Made by a program: the position numbers and the translations under genes
The notes under the pieces: generated by a model
Databases searched by the model: none
What the model saw: the letters and a program-made list of their open reading frames with translations, nothing else
What the model was told of the DNA's origin: nothing
In this document: positions 38,765 to 47,936 of the stretch, one piece after another
How positions within the stretch are numbered: the stretch's first letter is position 1
How the letters are laid out: every line of letters begins with the position of its first letter
Source of the DNA: Elusimicrobiota bacterium
GTDB taxonomy: Bacteria > Elusimicrobiota > UBA5214 > JBBAAG01
Assembly (NCBI GenBank): GCA_041658405.1
Contig: JBBAAG010000009.1
Coordinates: forward strand, 8,172-72,171
Reading direction: 5' to 3'
DNA length: 64,000 nt

Positions 38765-40899
38765 AACCCCTCTAACGACTTCCTCGCATGACGCAACTGC
38801 ATGACCTCAACAAAATATGTCGTGAATAACGGCTCCTGCGCAACTTTCCATGAACCATCTTTGTTTTGTTCAGTCAACAATTTTTTAGTTACCTCGTCAT
38901 ACCAATAATGTTTAACACCATCACCATCAATAACAACCTCTTTTTTTGCCAGATCAAACGCGCGGGCAAGTGCTACTACATAATATTCATAATGATTGGG
39001 GTTTGGGTCAAATGGATTTGCTTCCCAACCATAATTTTTTTGTATCCACTCCAACGCTTTTTCCGGAAGAACAGTATCCGCTATTGATCCGGTTACCAAC
39101 AAATTAATTAATCCATCGGCTGTAGCTGATCCATAAGAATCCCGGCGAAAATCTTTTGTATACCCAAACCCGCCATCGGTGTTTTGTACTGACTTAAGAT
39201 AATTTACCGCTTTTATCCATGCTTCATCCGTCTTCGGATATCCCCAATAGTCATATCCCGCGTTTAAACCAGCCAACGCAAACCGTGTGGCGGTCATATC
39301 AGACCGTGAACCTTTATAGTACCCAAACCCGCCGTCTGTGTTTTGTATACTCTTCAACCACTCAACTGAATCCTTGATAATTCCCTTATACTTAGAATTA
39401 CCTGTTTTCGCTAAAACTTCAATTGCAAGCCCAGTGGTGAATGCCAACTTTTTATCTTTCCCTTCCTGCGAAGTTTCCAACAAAAACGTACCGTCATCTT
39501 TTCTGTTGTTCAGTATAAACTTCACAGCCTTATTTAAAACCGGCGTTTCCTCTGTATATCCATGGTTTAAGAAACACAACGCCGCAAGTTCTGTGGTACC
39601 CAAGACATAGATTGAAGGAAAACTTCCATCCTCTTTTTGTACGGACTCCAAAAACTTTAACGCTTTTTCTAAACTATACACCCGCGCTTCTTCATAAACA
39701 TCAGGCGATTCTATAGAAAACCTCACTGCGGTTTCATTCAACAAATCCTTTTGTGCAGCAGTATCCTCTTCTCCCAATGCCGTAGCTGCTGCGCTGCGTA
39801 ACCAAAAATCCTCGTGTGTAAGAAACTTCTTTAGTTCCGCTAAATCCTTCTTTTCAGAGAGCAACTCACCCAACCCTTTAATCGCATACCACCGGGTAAG
39901 CACTTCTTTTGTATTATCCTCTGCGATAATGCGTAACCGCGGAATAATACTTTTCTTATCCCCAACCCTGATTACAGTCTTTATCGCCTGGTTAACAACA
40001 GAATTATTCTTATCTTCCAACAATTTTATTAACGCATCATCAACAGCAGCGGTACTTTTTGTTAGTCCATCTTGAAGAGTATCAACAGCCATTACCGCCT
40101 GTAACCTAACCTCGTCGTTATCATCTGTGAAAAGCGGAACGATCTCCGCTACAGCAGATACCATTTTTATTTCAGCTATTGCACTCAAAGCTGTACGGCG
40201 AACATTCCAAGAAGTGTCCTTCAACGCGGACATGTATAATTTAGCAATACTCCCTTTCACCTGTTCATCCACAGGCTTGATACGCCTTAACGTTTCCAGG
40301 CACCACCAGCGTAATCCCGGGTTATCATTAATAAATGCTTTCACTAAAACCGTAACTGCCTGATCTCCATATGCAGCGATATTATCCGCTGCAACTTCAC
40401 GAACATCGTACGTTGCACTGTAATGATTGTAATACGGATCAGCCAGTGCTTTTATTAGTAACTCAAGACTTTTTTCATCCTTACTTTTTCCCAACATACG
40501 GCACGCATCAATTTTTTGTTTAGGCAACCCGTTTGCCAACAATTCCTCCGGCGTAGTCCCCATAGGTTTCCCAGCTTTTATTGCCTTAACTTTTTCATAC
40601 TGTTCTTCTATATTCTTCGTGTTTTCTTTATCACCCAGGTTTTGGTATACACTGATTAACAACCCATAAGCTTCAATCCCCATAGGGTCATAATAATCAA
40701 TTATCTCGTGAAGTTCACGTTTAGCTTCAATAAAACGGTTATTATTAACTGCATCTCTTGCTAATTGATAATGGAATAATGTTTCTTCTTGAGTTGGCTC
40801 GGAAGACATACCGGTTTGCGGATAAGTAAGAATAAAGACCGGGCATATTATACTGAATATAACAACGTGTTTATAGAAATTACCAATTTCGTTTACCAA
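38761..40899 (-). CDS. Exported TPR-HEAT-prenyltransferase-repeat protein
   Basis: About 712 residues if translation begins at the TTG at 40899, which has GGAGG five bases upstream; an ATG at 40917 in the same frame lacks a ribosome site. Export segment (HVVIFSIICPVFILTYP), a TPR-like region (about 35-90), HEAT repeats (about 105-420: e.g. SWNVRRTALSAIAEIKM, DDNDEVRLQAVMAV, HEDFWLRSAAATALGEED), then three or four prenyltransferase/squalene-oxidase repeats (NTDGGFGYYKGSRSD, NTDGGFGYTKDFRRDS, NKDGSWK). It heads the pilus operon and overlaps the next toroid gene by ATGA. Enzyme activity is unlikely; a protein-interaction or substrate-binding function outside the cytoplasm is inferred. Confidence 0.72.
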   Translation of the reverse strand: MVNEIGNFYKHVVIFSIICPVFILTYPQTGMSSEPTQEETLFHYQLARDAVNNNRFIEAKRELHEIIDYYDPMGIEAYGLLISVYQNLGDKENTKNIEEQYEKVKAIKAGKPMGTTPEELLANGLPKQKIDACRMLGKSKDEKSLELLIKALADPYYNHYSATYDVREVAADNIAAYGDQAVTVLVKAFINDNPGLRWWCLETLRRIKPVDEQVKGSIAKLYMSALKDTSWNVRRTALSAIAEIKMVSAVAEIVPLFTDDNDEVRLQAVMAVDTLQDGLTKSTAAVDDALIKLLEDKNNSVVNQAIKTVIRVGDKKSIIPRLRIIAEDNTKEVLTRWYAIKGLGELLSEKKDLAELKKFLTHEDFWLRSAAATALGEEDTAAQKDLLNETAVRFSIESPDVYEEARVYSLEKALKFLESVQKEDGSFPSIYVLGTTELAALCFLNHGYTEETPVLNKAVKFILNNRKDDGTFLLETSQEGKDKKLAFTTGLAIEVLAKTGNSKYKGIIKDSVEWLKSIQNTDGGFGYYKGSRSDMTATRFALAGLNAGYDYWGYPKTDEAWIKAVNYLKSVQNTDGGFGYTKDFRRDSYGSATADGLINLLVTGSIADTVLPEKALEWIQKNYGWEANPFDPNPNHYEYYVVALARAFDLAKKEVVIDGDGVKHYWYDEVTKKLLTEQNKDGSWKVAQEPLFTTYFVEVMQLRHARKSLEGL

Positions 40900-41025
40900 A
40901 AACCCCTCCGTATTCAAGATGAAATATCCCTAAAGCAATACGACATGTGTTATAGTACCCAATACTATTATATAGAGTATAAATAAAATTATAAGTAAAG
41001 TAAACAAGAAAAAAAGTAGATTATA

Positions 41026-42645
41026 TTACTTCTCTATTAAACTGCGCGCGCAACGGAACCCCACGAACTGCGACGCCTTCTTGGGTTCAAAATATCCGCG
41101 GTATGAACTATGCATAACATCCTGTAAATCATCCCACCCGCCGCCACGACAGATTTTGTACATCCCCTCTTTTGGCCCTACAGGGTTTTCCCTGGGTGAT
41201 TGCGTATAATATTTTTCGTCATACCAATCCTCGCACCACTCCCACGCATTACCCGCCATATTATAACACCCGTAAACACTGCGCCCATCCTTATTTGCAT
41301 TAACCGCGGTTGCCCATAGTGATGCGTTCACCGCGGTTTGCGCGCGATTAGCGTACCATAGATTACCCCAGGGAAACCGCCGCCCGGCAGTACCCCTCGC
41401 AGCTTTTTCCCATTCCGCTTCCGTAGGTAAACGTTTCCCCGCCCATTTAGCATACGCCCCTGCATCGTTCCAGGTTACCCCGAGCACAGGATGGCCAGGC
41501 TCACGGTTATTCTTATCCCATTTCCCTTCAGATTGATAATTCGTTGCATTAACAAACTCTGTGTACTCACGGTTGGTGACTTCATATTTATCAATATAAT
41601 ACGCGTTAAGATAAACCTCATGTTCCGGGCGTTCATTACCGTTTTGAGTATTTGATCCCATAATAAACTTCCCTGCGGGGATCAAGATCTCGGGGGTCTC
41701 CGGGTCAGAATCCGGAAGGAATCTGCGTGCACCAAAAAACCGTCCTTGATAATACTCATCATTAAGTTCACCGACGGTAATACCATTTTTTGTACTGGCA
41801 TGAATAAAATTCCCATTCCCCGCATAAATACCGGTATGCGACGCGCCGGGACGGTAGGTTGTAAAATATACAGCATCCCCGGGCTTCAGTTCTTCTCTGG
41901 TTATAATAGTTCCATACGCGCACTGCGGACGGCAGTCACGCGGAATAATTATACCGTTCTGCCGATAAGTACTATAGGTAAATCCTGAACAATCAAACCC
42001 CTTACTAGAATTTGCACCCCATACATATGGTATTGCCATATACTTCTTCGCTGTAGTAACAATATTCGCACGGACTTCATCTTCTGTTAGTTCACGCCGG
42101 GTATTAACCACCGCCGCACTGGACGAAACATAACCGTAGGTATACCCGTTCTTCCCTACCGGAGCTAAAACCTTGAACCATCCCGTCTGCTCGGATTCAA
42201 ACGGTAAAATCACACCCGCAGAAATGTTCTCAACAATTTTTGTTAATGTCTTGGTATCAACAAATATATCCGTCAGTGTATCGATAACCAACACCTGTCT
42301 TTTATTAATTTTTTGCAGATACTCATTAACTTTTTTGCCGGTATACACTGCCTCTTTTTCTACCCATCCGAGATAATCACCCTGGGAGTCCAAGGTTAGT
42401 TTCACCCAGCCAGGCTGTTCCTCTATTACCTTTACAGTATCCCCGTACATCGCCTGGGTTAAGATTTCAGCTTCCGCTGAAGGATCACGGTACAGCCATG
42501 CCAGCGGCACTGTTACAATTCCCGGGGTACTTTCATCAATACCGTTACCGTTTTTCATATCCGCCCCGCTGTTTCCTGGAAAGACCATGTTTCCCGCACT
42601 TGCGATAACTATCACCGCAGCACATGCTAACCATCCTTTTTTCAT
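41026..42645 (-). CDS. Exported SH3b - NlpC/P60 - SUMF-like fusion protein
   Basis: 539 residues. Signal peptide to about residue 28; two SH3b-like domains (about 42-105 and 112-180); NlpC/P60 cysteine peptidase domain (about 192-310) with C219 (GFDCSGF), H270 (ASHTGIY) and H282; then a formylglycine-generating-enzyme-like (SUMF/FGE-sulfatase) domain at 318-537 with IPAGKFIMGS, WNDAGAYAKWAGKRLPTEAEWEKAARG, GNAWEWCEDW and GFRCAR. NlpC/P60 domains cut peptidoglycan stem peptides. The SUMF part lacks the pair of redox cysteines needed for formylglycine synthesis (MHSSYR at that place), so it is probably a binding module. Downstream of argD by 19 bases. Confidence 0.85.
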   Translation of the reverse strand: MKKGWLACAAVIVIASAGNMVFPGNSGADMKNGNGIDESTPGIVTVPLAWLYRDPSAEAEILTQAMYGDTVKVIEEQPGWVKLTLDSQGDYLGWVEKEAVYTGKKVNEYLQKINKRQVLVIDTLTDIFVDTKTLTKIVENISAGVILPFESEQTGWFKVLAPVGKNGYTYGYVSSSAAVVNTRRELTEDEVRANIVTTAKKYMAIPYVWGANSSKGFDCSGFTYSTYRQNGIIIPRDCRPQCAYGTIITREELKPGDAVYFTTYRPGASHTGIYAGNGNFIHASTKNGITVGELNDEYYQGRFFGARRFLPDSDPETPEILIPAGKFIMGSNTQNGNERPEHEVYLNAYYIDKYEVTNREYTEFVNATNYQSEGKWDKNNREPGHPVLGVTWNDAGAYAKWAGKRLPTEAEWEKAARGTAGRRFPWGNLWYANRAQTAVNASLWATAVNANKDGRSVYGCYNMAGNAWEWCEDWYDEKYYTQSPRENPVGPKEGMYKICRGGGWDDLQDVMHSSYRGYFEPKKASQFVGFRCARSLIEK

Positions 42646-42664
42646 AACCCCTCTTTTAATAGAA

Positions 42665-43861
42665 TTACTTTTTTAATACCGTATCTAACGCGGTATCCAC
42701 AATTTTTACCGCCCGGTCAATATCAGTTTTTGTTATAAAATACGACGGTAAAAACCGTGCCACCGTATTATGCGTACAGTTTATCAATAACCCGTTTTTC
42801 TGGCACTGCTTAACAACATCTCCACCGGGTTCTTTAAGATCTATACCTATCATTAACCCGATCCCGCGTATCTCCTTAATCCCCTCGTATTTAAATTTCA
42901 GTGTATTAAGCTTATCCTTAAAATATTTTCCTAAAGCCACAACTTTAGACAATACCGATGGAGTGAGTTGTTTAACCACTTCCACTGCAGCTGCACTGAT
43001 AATAGGATTCGCACCGAATGTTGACCCATGATCACCGTAGGACATATACTTTGCAACCTCCGGAACAACAACCGTTGCGCCAATAGGCAGCCCGTTTGCC
43101 AACCCTTTCGCAAAAGTTATGATATCCGGCTTAACTCCGTGATAATTTTGGTACCCGCAAAACTTACCGGTCCTCCCGAGCCCGCACTGTACCTCGTCGA
43201 ATATCATCAGTATTTTATGTGATTTACAAAGTTTTACAAGCGCGGACATAAATTTAGGATCAGCGATGTGTACCCCGCCCTCACCCTGGACTGCTTCTAT
43301 CATTACAGCCACGGTCTTTTTGTTAACCAACCGTTTTACTGACACGATATCGTTAAACTTTGCGTACTTAAACCCTGCAACCATTGGCCCAAAATTTTTC
43401 CGGAACTTTGCCTGCCCGGTAGCTGAAATTGTAGCAATTGTACGCCCGTGGAATGAATTCTCAAACGTAATAATCTCATACCTCTTTTTATTACCGGTAC
43501 TCGCGCCGTACCGCCGTACCGCCTTGATTGCGCATTCATTAGCTTCCGCACCGGAATTTGAAAAAAACACGTACCCTTTTTTAACAGTATTATTTATCAA
43601 CAATTCAGCAAGCGCAGTTGACGGTTTTGTGTAATACAAATTTGATGTATGCCCCAGGAGTTTAACCTGTTTTGTGATAGCGGCTATTACCCGGGGATTA
43701 CAATGCCCGAGGATTGTTACGCTTATCCCCGCGAGAAAATCAAGATACTTTTTTCCGTTAATATCCCACACATACTGGCCTTTGCCTTTTGTCAGTACCA
43801 ACTCATTACGTTTATATGTTTGCCAGATAAACGTTTTATCTTTTTCAATTAAATGTTTCAT
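42665..43861 (-). CDS. argD: Acetylornithine aminotransferase
   Basis: 398 residues, fold-type I class III aminotransferase. PLP site DIITFAKGLANGLPIGA with the Schiff-base Lys; IMFDEVQCGLGRTGKF is the substrate/PLP loop; FLAGISVTILGHCNP and FFSNSGAEANECAIKAVRRY are conserved at the N-terminal half. With argB just upstream it converts N-acetylglutamyl semialdehyde to N-acetylornithine in arginine synthesis. Other argD-like roles (succinyl-DAP or ornithine) cannot be excluded from sequence but the context favours arginine. Confidence 0.93.
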   Translation of the reverse strand: MKHLIEKDKTFIWQTYKRNELVLTKGKGQYVWDINGKKYLDFLAGISVTILGHCNPRVIAAITKQVKLLGHTSNLYYTKPSTALAELLINNTVKKGYVFFSNSGAEANECAIKAVRRYGASTGNKKRYEIITFENSFHGRTIATISATGQAKFRKNFGPMVAGFKYAKFNDIVSVKRLVNKKTVAVMIEAVQGEGGVHIADPKFMSALVKLCKSHKILMIFDEVQCGLGRTGKFCGYQNYHGVKPDIITFAKGLANGLPIGATVVVPEVAKYMSYGDHGSTFGANPIISAAAVEVVKQLTPSVLSKVVALGKYFKDKLNTLKFKYEGIKEIRGIGLMIGIDLKEPGGDVVKQCQKNGLLINCTHNTVARFLPSYFITKTDIDRAVKIVDTALDTVLKK

Positions 43862-43874
43862 TTTGTTCTTTTCT

Positions 43875-44624
43875 CTACCTTATAACCCTTGTATTTTTTA
43901 CATTGTTACCCCAGCAATTATTGGTGATAACAACTTCCCCCACGCCTTTTTTTATTGTCTCCACACATGACCTGATCTTGGGTATCATCCCGCCGGTAAT
44001 TATGCCGGTGGATATCATTTTGTTAACATTCCCGGTACGTACTATAGGGACAACATTACCTTGAGCATCCAGTACACCGGGAACATCGGTAAGGAATACC
44101 AGCCTCCGCGCGTGTAACGCCACAGCGACTTCCGCAGCGAAAGTGTCAGCGTTAAGATTCAACGCGCTACACGTTTTTTTGTTAGTTGCGATCGGTGATA
44201 TCACTGGAACAATGTTTTGTTTTATCAATACGTGTATCACTCCAGGATTGATTTTAACAGTTTTCCCAACGAACCCCAGTTTTTTTATAGGTTTTGCGTA
44301 CACCATCCCGGCATCCCGGCCGGATAACCCTACCGCCGTGATACCGCAGGTGTTAAATTCAGCAACCAGTTGTTTATTAACCTTACCGGATAACACCATC
44401 TCCGCTGCAGATAAGGTTTCCTCATCGGTAAACCTCAATCCATTAACAAACTTGGTTTTAATCCCCAACCGGTCAAGCAACTGCGTTATTTCCTTACCCC
44501 CGCCGTGAATGATCACCACCGCGTGTGTACGAATAAGTTTTTTTGTGTACCCAAAAAACGCGTGTTTAAGCTTCACATCTTTTAATACGCTACCGCCGTA
44601 TTTAATTACTACTAAATCTTTCAT
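43875..44624 (-). CDS. argB: Acetylglutamate kinase
   Basis: 249 residues, amino acid kinase fold. VIKYGGSVLKD at the start, VVIIHGGGKEITQLLDRLGI, RFTDEETLSAAEMVLSGKVNKQLVAEF and TGGMIPKIRSC are hallmarks. Phosphorylates N-acetylglutamate in arginine synthesis. The short N-terminus (no extra helix) is of the arginine-insensitive type in better-studied families, an inference. GGAGC lies about nine bases before the ATG. First gene of an argB-argD-SH3/NlpC unit. Confidence 0.95.
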   Translation of the reverse strand: MKDLVVIKYGGSVLKDVKLKHAFFGYTKKLIRTHAVVIIHGGGKEITQLLDRLGIKTKFVNGLRFTDEETLSAAEMVLSGKVNKQLVAEFNTCGITAVGLSGRDAGMVYAKPIKKLGFVGKTVKINPGVIHVLIKQNIVPVISPIATNKKTCSALNLNADTFAAEVAVALHARRLVFLTDVPGVLDAQGNVVPIVRTGNVNKMISTGIITGGMIPKIRSCVETIKKGVGEVVITNNCWGNNVKNTRVIR

Positions 44625-44671
44625 AAAAACATAGCTCCATGTTTCAAATAAATAATAAATGTGTTAAAATT

Positions 44672-44699
44672 ATTATACTAGATTTCGATGGATAAACAA
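44672..44699 (-). promoter_or_regulatory. Probable promoter of argB-argD
   Basis: TTGTTT (44694-44699), 16 bases, TATAAT (44672-44677) on the minus strand, about 48 bases upstream of argB. On the other strand a TATAAT at 44746-44751 faces the CsgG-like gene, without a clear -35. Confidence 0.45.
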
Positions 44700-44777
44700 A
44701 AACTATAGAATAATTATTAACATACCTGTTTTATATATTGTTTACTATAATTACATTAATATGACAAGGCACAATAA

Positions 44778-45950
44778 ATGAATAGAAATACGCTAATCAT
44801 CTGCTTAAGTATAGTTGTTTTATGTTTTAATAATGCATATTCGGAAAATCAAAAATTAAACATCGCAGTTGCAGATTTCAACGCACGAAATGTCAGCGAG
44901 TTAGATTCAGCTGCAATATCGGATTTGGTACGGACAGAACTTGTACGCCTCGATTCATACAATGTTGTAGACCGTGGAAACATGGAAAAAATATTGGCGG
45001 AACAGAAGTTTCAATTACAAAACTGTACCGATCAAGAATGCATTATTAAAATGGGTAGATTACTTAACGTAGAAAAGATAGTTACCGGATATGTAATCAA
45101 AATAGAAGGTGTTTACCAAATTTCTATAAGTTTTGTTAATGTTGAGACTGGTAAAATAGAGCAATCCGAACGTATGCGATGTATAAATACCCGGGATTTC
45201 GCCAAACTGACAGAAAATTTGGTATTGAAACTAACTCGAAAAGACGAAGTGTCACAATCAAATATTTCTACTGGATTACAGATAACTGAAATTATTGACA
45301 AAGAAAAGATTATAGTGAATAAAGGAAAGTTTGATAATATGCGAGTTGGCGGCATTTATTTGGTTATCAACAACAAATCGCAAAAGAAGGGGTATATTAG
45401 AATTATAGAAACGGGGAACATTACTTCCACCGCTCTGATAATAGATGAGCGAGAAAGTAAAATATCAGCCGAAGACTTCTTGAAATATTCGTATTTTTAC
45501 TATAGATGGGGACTTGGATTCAAGATATCCTTTCCTTCACAAGCAATGATTTGTTTAAATTATCGTGATGATATAAGACTAGGCTTTGAATTAAGTCTTG
45601 GTGAGAATGGTACAGATTTTTATACAAGTATTGAGGGAAGTGGACAAATGAGAGTGAATTGTATCAAATATATGATTCCAATCGTAATTAGGTACTATTC
45701 TTTTATTAACGACTTTTTAACTGCATATACCGGTGGCGGACTTTCCCTTGGTCGCTATGGGTATGGAAACGAAACAATATATAAAATAAAACCTGTTTTT
45801 TGCATGGGATTAGAATGGCTGCTTTATTCACAATTAAGTGCATGTATTGACTATAAACAATACGTTGGGATGGAAACATTTATGGACCACTCAACAGATA
45901 TAGGATCTTTTAATATTGGCGTGAGTTATCATTTTATTTCAAAAATATGA
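44778..45950 (+). CDS. CsgG-like protein with barrel-like C-terminus, copy 1
   Basis: 390 residues. Signal peptide (LIICLSIVVLCFNNAYS), then a CsgG-type alpha/beta domain of about 25-165: LNIAVADFNARNVSELDSAAISDLVRTEL, YNVVDRGNMEKILAEQ, CTDQECIIKMGRLLN and IVTGYVIKIEG. A short SH3-like strand domain (about 170-240) and a C-terminal region of alternating strands with aromatic ends (about 245-390, ending GSFNIGVSYHF) that looks like an outer-membrane beta barrel or barrel-like segment. AT-rich. The copy 2 gene at 45962 is a paralogue with the same order. CsgG-like proteins make outer-membrane secretion pores; actual cargo unknown. Confidence 0.7.
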   Translation: MNRNTLIICLSIVVLCFNNAYSENQKLNIAVADFNARNVSELDSAAISDLVRTELVRLDSYNVVDRGNMEKILAEQKFQLQNCTDQECIIKMGRLLNVEKIVTGYVIKIEGVYQISISFVNVETGKIEQSERMRCINTRDFAKLTENLVLKLTRKDEVSQSNISTGLQITEIIDKEKIIVNKGKFDNMRVGGIYLVINNKSQKKGYIRIIETGNITSTALIIDERESKISAEDFLKYSYFYYRWGLGFKISFPSQAMICLNYRDDIRLGFELSLGENGTDFYTSIEGSGQMRVNCIKYMIPIVIRYYSFINDFLTAYTGGGLSLGRYGYGNETIYKIKPVFCMGLEWLLYSQLSACIDYKQYVGMETFMDHSTDIGSFNIGVSYHFISKI

Positions 45951-45961
45951 GGTTTATTATA

Positions 45962-47083
45962 ATGAATAAAATGCTGTCTTTTACACTATTTCTGCTTATT
46001 TTGATTATTCTGGAATCAAATATTTTTTCAGCAGATAAACCTAATATTGCTATTGCAGAATTCGCTGCCAGAAATGTTAGCGAAGTGGATGCTGTAGCGA
46101 TATCAGACATTATACGTATTGAACTAGTTAGAATTAATCAATTTAATATTATAGAACGAAAAAACATGGAATCGATACTTAAAGAACAAATGTTCCAGTT
46201 ACAGGGTTGCACTGATCAGGAATGTGCTGTTAAAATGGGTCGTATTTTAAACGCAAATTTAATGGTAATCGGAACAGTATTTAAAATTGAACAAATATAT
46301 CATATAACCGCAGATATAATAAATGTTGAAACAGGGAAGATAGAACGTTCAGAAAGAGTGCAATGTAATAGACCTCAAGACATTTTCTCAGCTGCCGAAG
46401 CAATTGCTATTCTGCTCTCTGGAGGGAAACAAGCGAGGGAAAGAATAAATTCATTCCAAATACAGGTAAATGAAGTTATAGACAATAAGCGTGTTGTTAT
46501 TAACAAAGGTTCAATAGATAACATTACAAAGAAATCCATCTACAAAGTATTTGACGAGGATTTTATAGAAACGGGGTATCTAAAAATAATTGAAACAAAA
46601 CCAAATACGTCTATAGCCGAAGTTCTGAAATCAAAAAAACAAATTCAAACAGGATACCCTTTAAAATATAATTCTAAAGAGTATGGATATGGTATAGGAA
46701 TGTATCTTACCACTTATGATCTTCTTATTAACTTAAATATTTATGACAAAAGAAGTCATAGTTTAGAAATCAATCTTGGCGCTGTACATGGAGAATCCCG
46801 CGAAATTGTCTATTCATATCCTTGTTTTGTAAAGTGGTATCTCACAGACTTTTATAACGATATCTCTGGATACTTAGGAATAGGATTATCAATGGTTGGC
46901 TTTTACTCAAGTGATAAGACCTTCGCTAGTATATCACCAGTGCTGAATACTGGAATTATCTTTTTTGCTAATAAACTTATTCATTTTTCCACGAATGCTA
47001 TATATTTTATAAACACCAGTCGATTGGATGGACAATTATCTAGTTATTTATGGTTTAATTGTGGTATCAGTATTCATTACTGA
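45962..47083 (+). CDS. CsgG-like protein with barrel-like C-terminus, copy 2
   Basis: 373 residues from the ATG at 45962, which has GAGG nine bases upstream; an in-frame ATG at 45947 overlaps the previous stop. Same architecture as copy 1 and the same signature CTDQECAVKMGRILN, with ISDIIRIELVRINQFNIIERKNMESIL before it. The C-terminal barrel-like part (about 240-373) has diverged strongly and ends LWFNCGISIHY. AT-rich. The pair is a tandem duplication and could form one hetero-oligomeric pore; this is inference. Not linked to curli subunit genes in the window. Confidence 0.7.
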   Translation: MNKMLSFTLFLLILIILESNIFSADKPNIAIAEFAARNVSEVDAVAISDIIRIELVRINQFNIIERKNMESILKEQMFQLQGCTDQECAVKMGRILNANLMVIGTVFKIEQIYHITADIINVETGKIERSERVQCNRPQDIFSAAEAIAILLSGGKQARERINSFQIQVNEVIDNKRVVINKGSIDNITKKSIYKVFDEDFIETGYLKIIETKPNTSIAEVLKSKKQIQTGYPLKYNSKEYGYGIGMYLTTYDLLINLNIYDKRSHSLEINLGAVHGESREIVYSYPCFVKWYLTDFYNDISGYLGIGLSMVGFYSSDKTFASISPVLNTGIIFFANKLIHFSTNAIYFINTSRLDGQLSSYLWFNCGISIHY

Positions 47084-47121
47084 TCTATTCAAACCAGATT
47101 TTCATCAACCATTCTATATTC

Positions 47122-47700
47122 TTACTTTTTCAAAACTAACAACGACACTGTCCACGCTCTAATCTTATCCCAATCCCTGAAATCTCCGGTTTTTGTTATA
47201 CCGATAAACGTTCCTGCCATCCATTTCATAAACCATCCCTTGGGATCCGGACCCTGTAGCTTGCCTGCAAACACTGTCTTATTTATGGTTGTAAGTTTAC
47301 ACGCAACCCTATCCGCATAAACAAGCGCTTCCTTCTGTTTTTTTTCCTTAGGCGACGCCATCTTTGCGCAGGCAGCGAATACCGCAACCTTTTTCCCGTT
47401 AAGCGCCGCACGGTTTTTATTTATAAACAACGGGATCTCCTTATGCGGCTGCCCGCCATAAATCCCGGAACCAATAATAACAAGTTCATACTTTGATAAA
47501 TCCATAGCAGTATCCGCAGCAGGTATTGTGTCAACAACGCATGATTGTTTTTCAAGATACCCTTTCATATTCTGCCCGATCTCCGCAGTTGACCCTTTTG
47601 TTGAACCAGTAACAATCAATACGCTAATCATCTTTGCCTCCACACTAATACTTGCTTGTATCAAAAACATCAATAACACAGGCATCAACACTTTTTTCAT
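47122..47700 (-). CDS. Exported flavodoxin-like protein
   Basis: 192 residues with a signal peptide (MKKVLMPVLLMFLIQASISVEA) followed by a flavodoxin_5 fold: SVLIVTGSTKGSTAEIGQ (FMN phosphate loop, TGSTKGST), ELVIIGSGIYGG and KKVAVFAACAK. Related cytoplasmic proteins include the menaquinone-linked protoporphyrinogen oxidase HemG. Export is odd, because flavodoxins normally act in the cytoplasm. GGGAGG lies nine bases before the ATG, so the start with the signal peptide is well supported. Single gene, on the opposite strand to both neighbours. Confidence 0.75.
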   Translation of the reverse strand: MKKVLMPVLLMFLIQASISVEAKMISVLIVTGSTKGSTAEIGQNMKGYLEKQSCVVDTIPAADTAMDLSKYELVIIGSGIYGGQPHKEIPLFINKNRAALNGKKVAVFAACAKMASPKEKKQKEALVYADRVACKLTTINKTVFAGKLQGPDPKGWFMKWMAGTFIGITKTGDFRDWDKIRAWTVSLLVLKK

Positions 47701-47775
47701 TAGCCATCCTCCCGCTAAAAAACTATTGTTATTAATTTATTATATAAGATTTATTACACAGGCTTACCCATAATC

Positions 47776-47804
47776 TTGACAAAACCAGGCAGTTGTATTA
47801 TTAT
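47776..47804 (+). promoter_or_regulatory. Promoter of the Hyf/Nuo-related operon
   Basis: TTGACA (47776-47781), 17 bases, TATTAT (47799-47804). The first gene starts at 47937, leaving an untranslated leader of about 125 bases that contains the palindrome at 47828. This is a good match to the vegetative promoter consensus. Confidence 0.7.
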
Positions 47805-47827
47805 TTTATAATAAGTATTTCATTTGG

Positions 47828-47839
47828 ACGAACGTTCGT
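47828..47839. promoter_or_regulatory. 12-bp perfect palindrome ACGAACGTTCGT, possible operator
   Basis: A perfect palindrome located about 17 bases after the expected transcription start of the six-gene complex operon. An additional imperfect inverted repeat, GTTAC (47857-47861) with GTAAC (47867-47871), follows. TetR- or MerR-type regulators use sites like this; no regulator gene is adjacent. Confidence 0.45.
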
Positions 47840-47936
47840 AGAAAGTATTGTTTAGTGTTACCGGTAGTAACCACCATTTCGATGATAACTCAGTGGTTCT
47901 CCATTTGGTTAATGAAAGAGTATATAAGTAAAGTAT

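Noticed and set aside
41026..41690. Formylglycine-generating activity for the SUMF-like domain
   Set aside because: The redox cysteine pair is missing and no sulfatase gene is present in the window.
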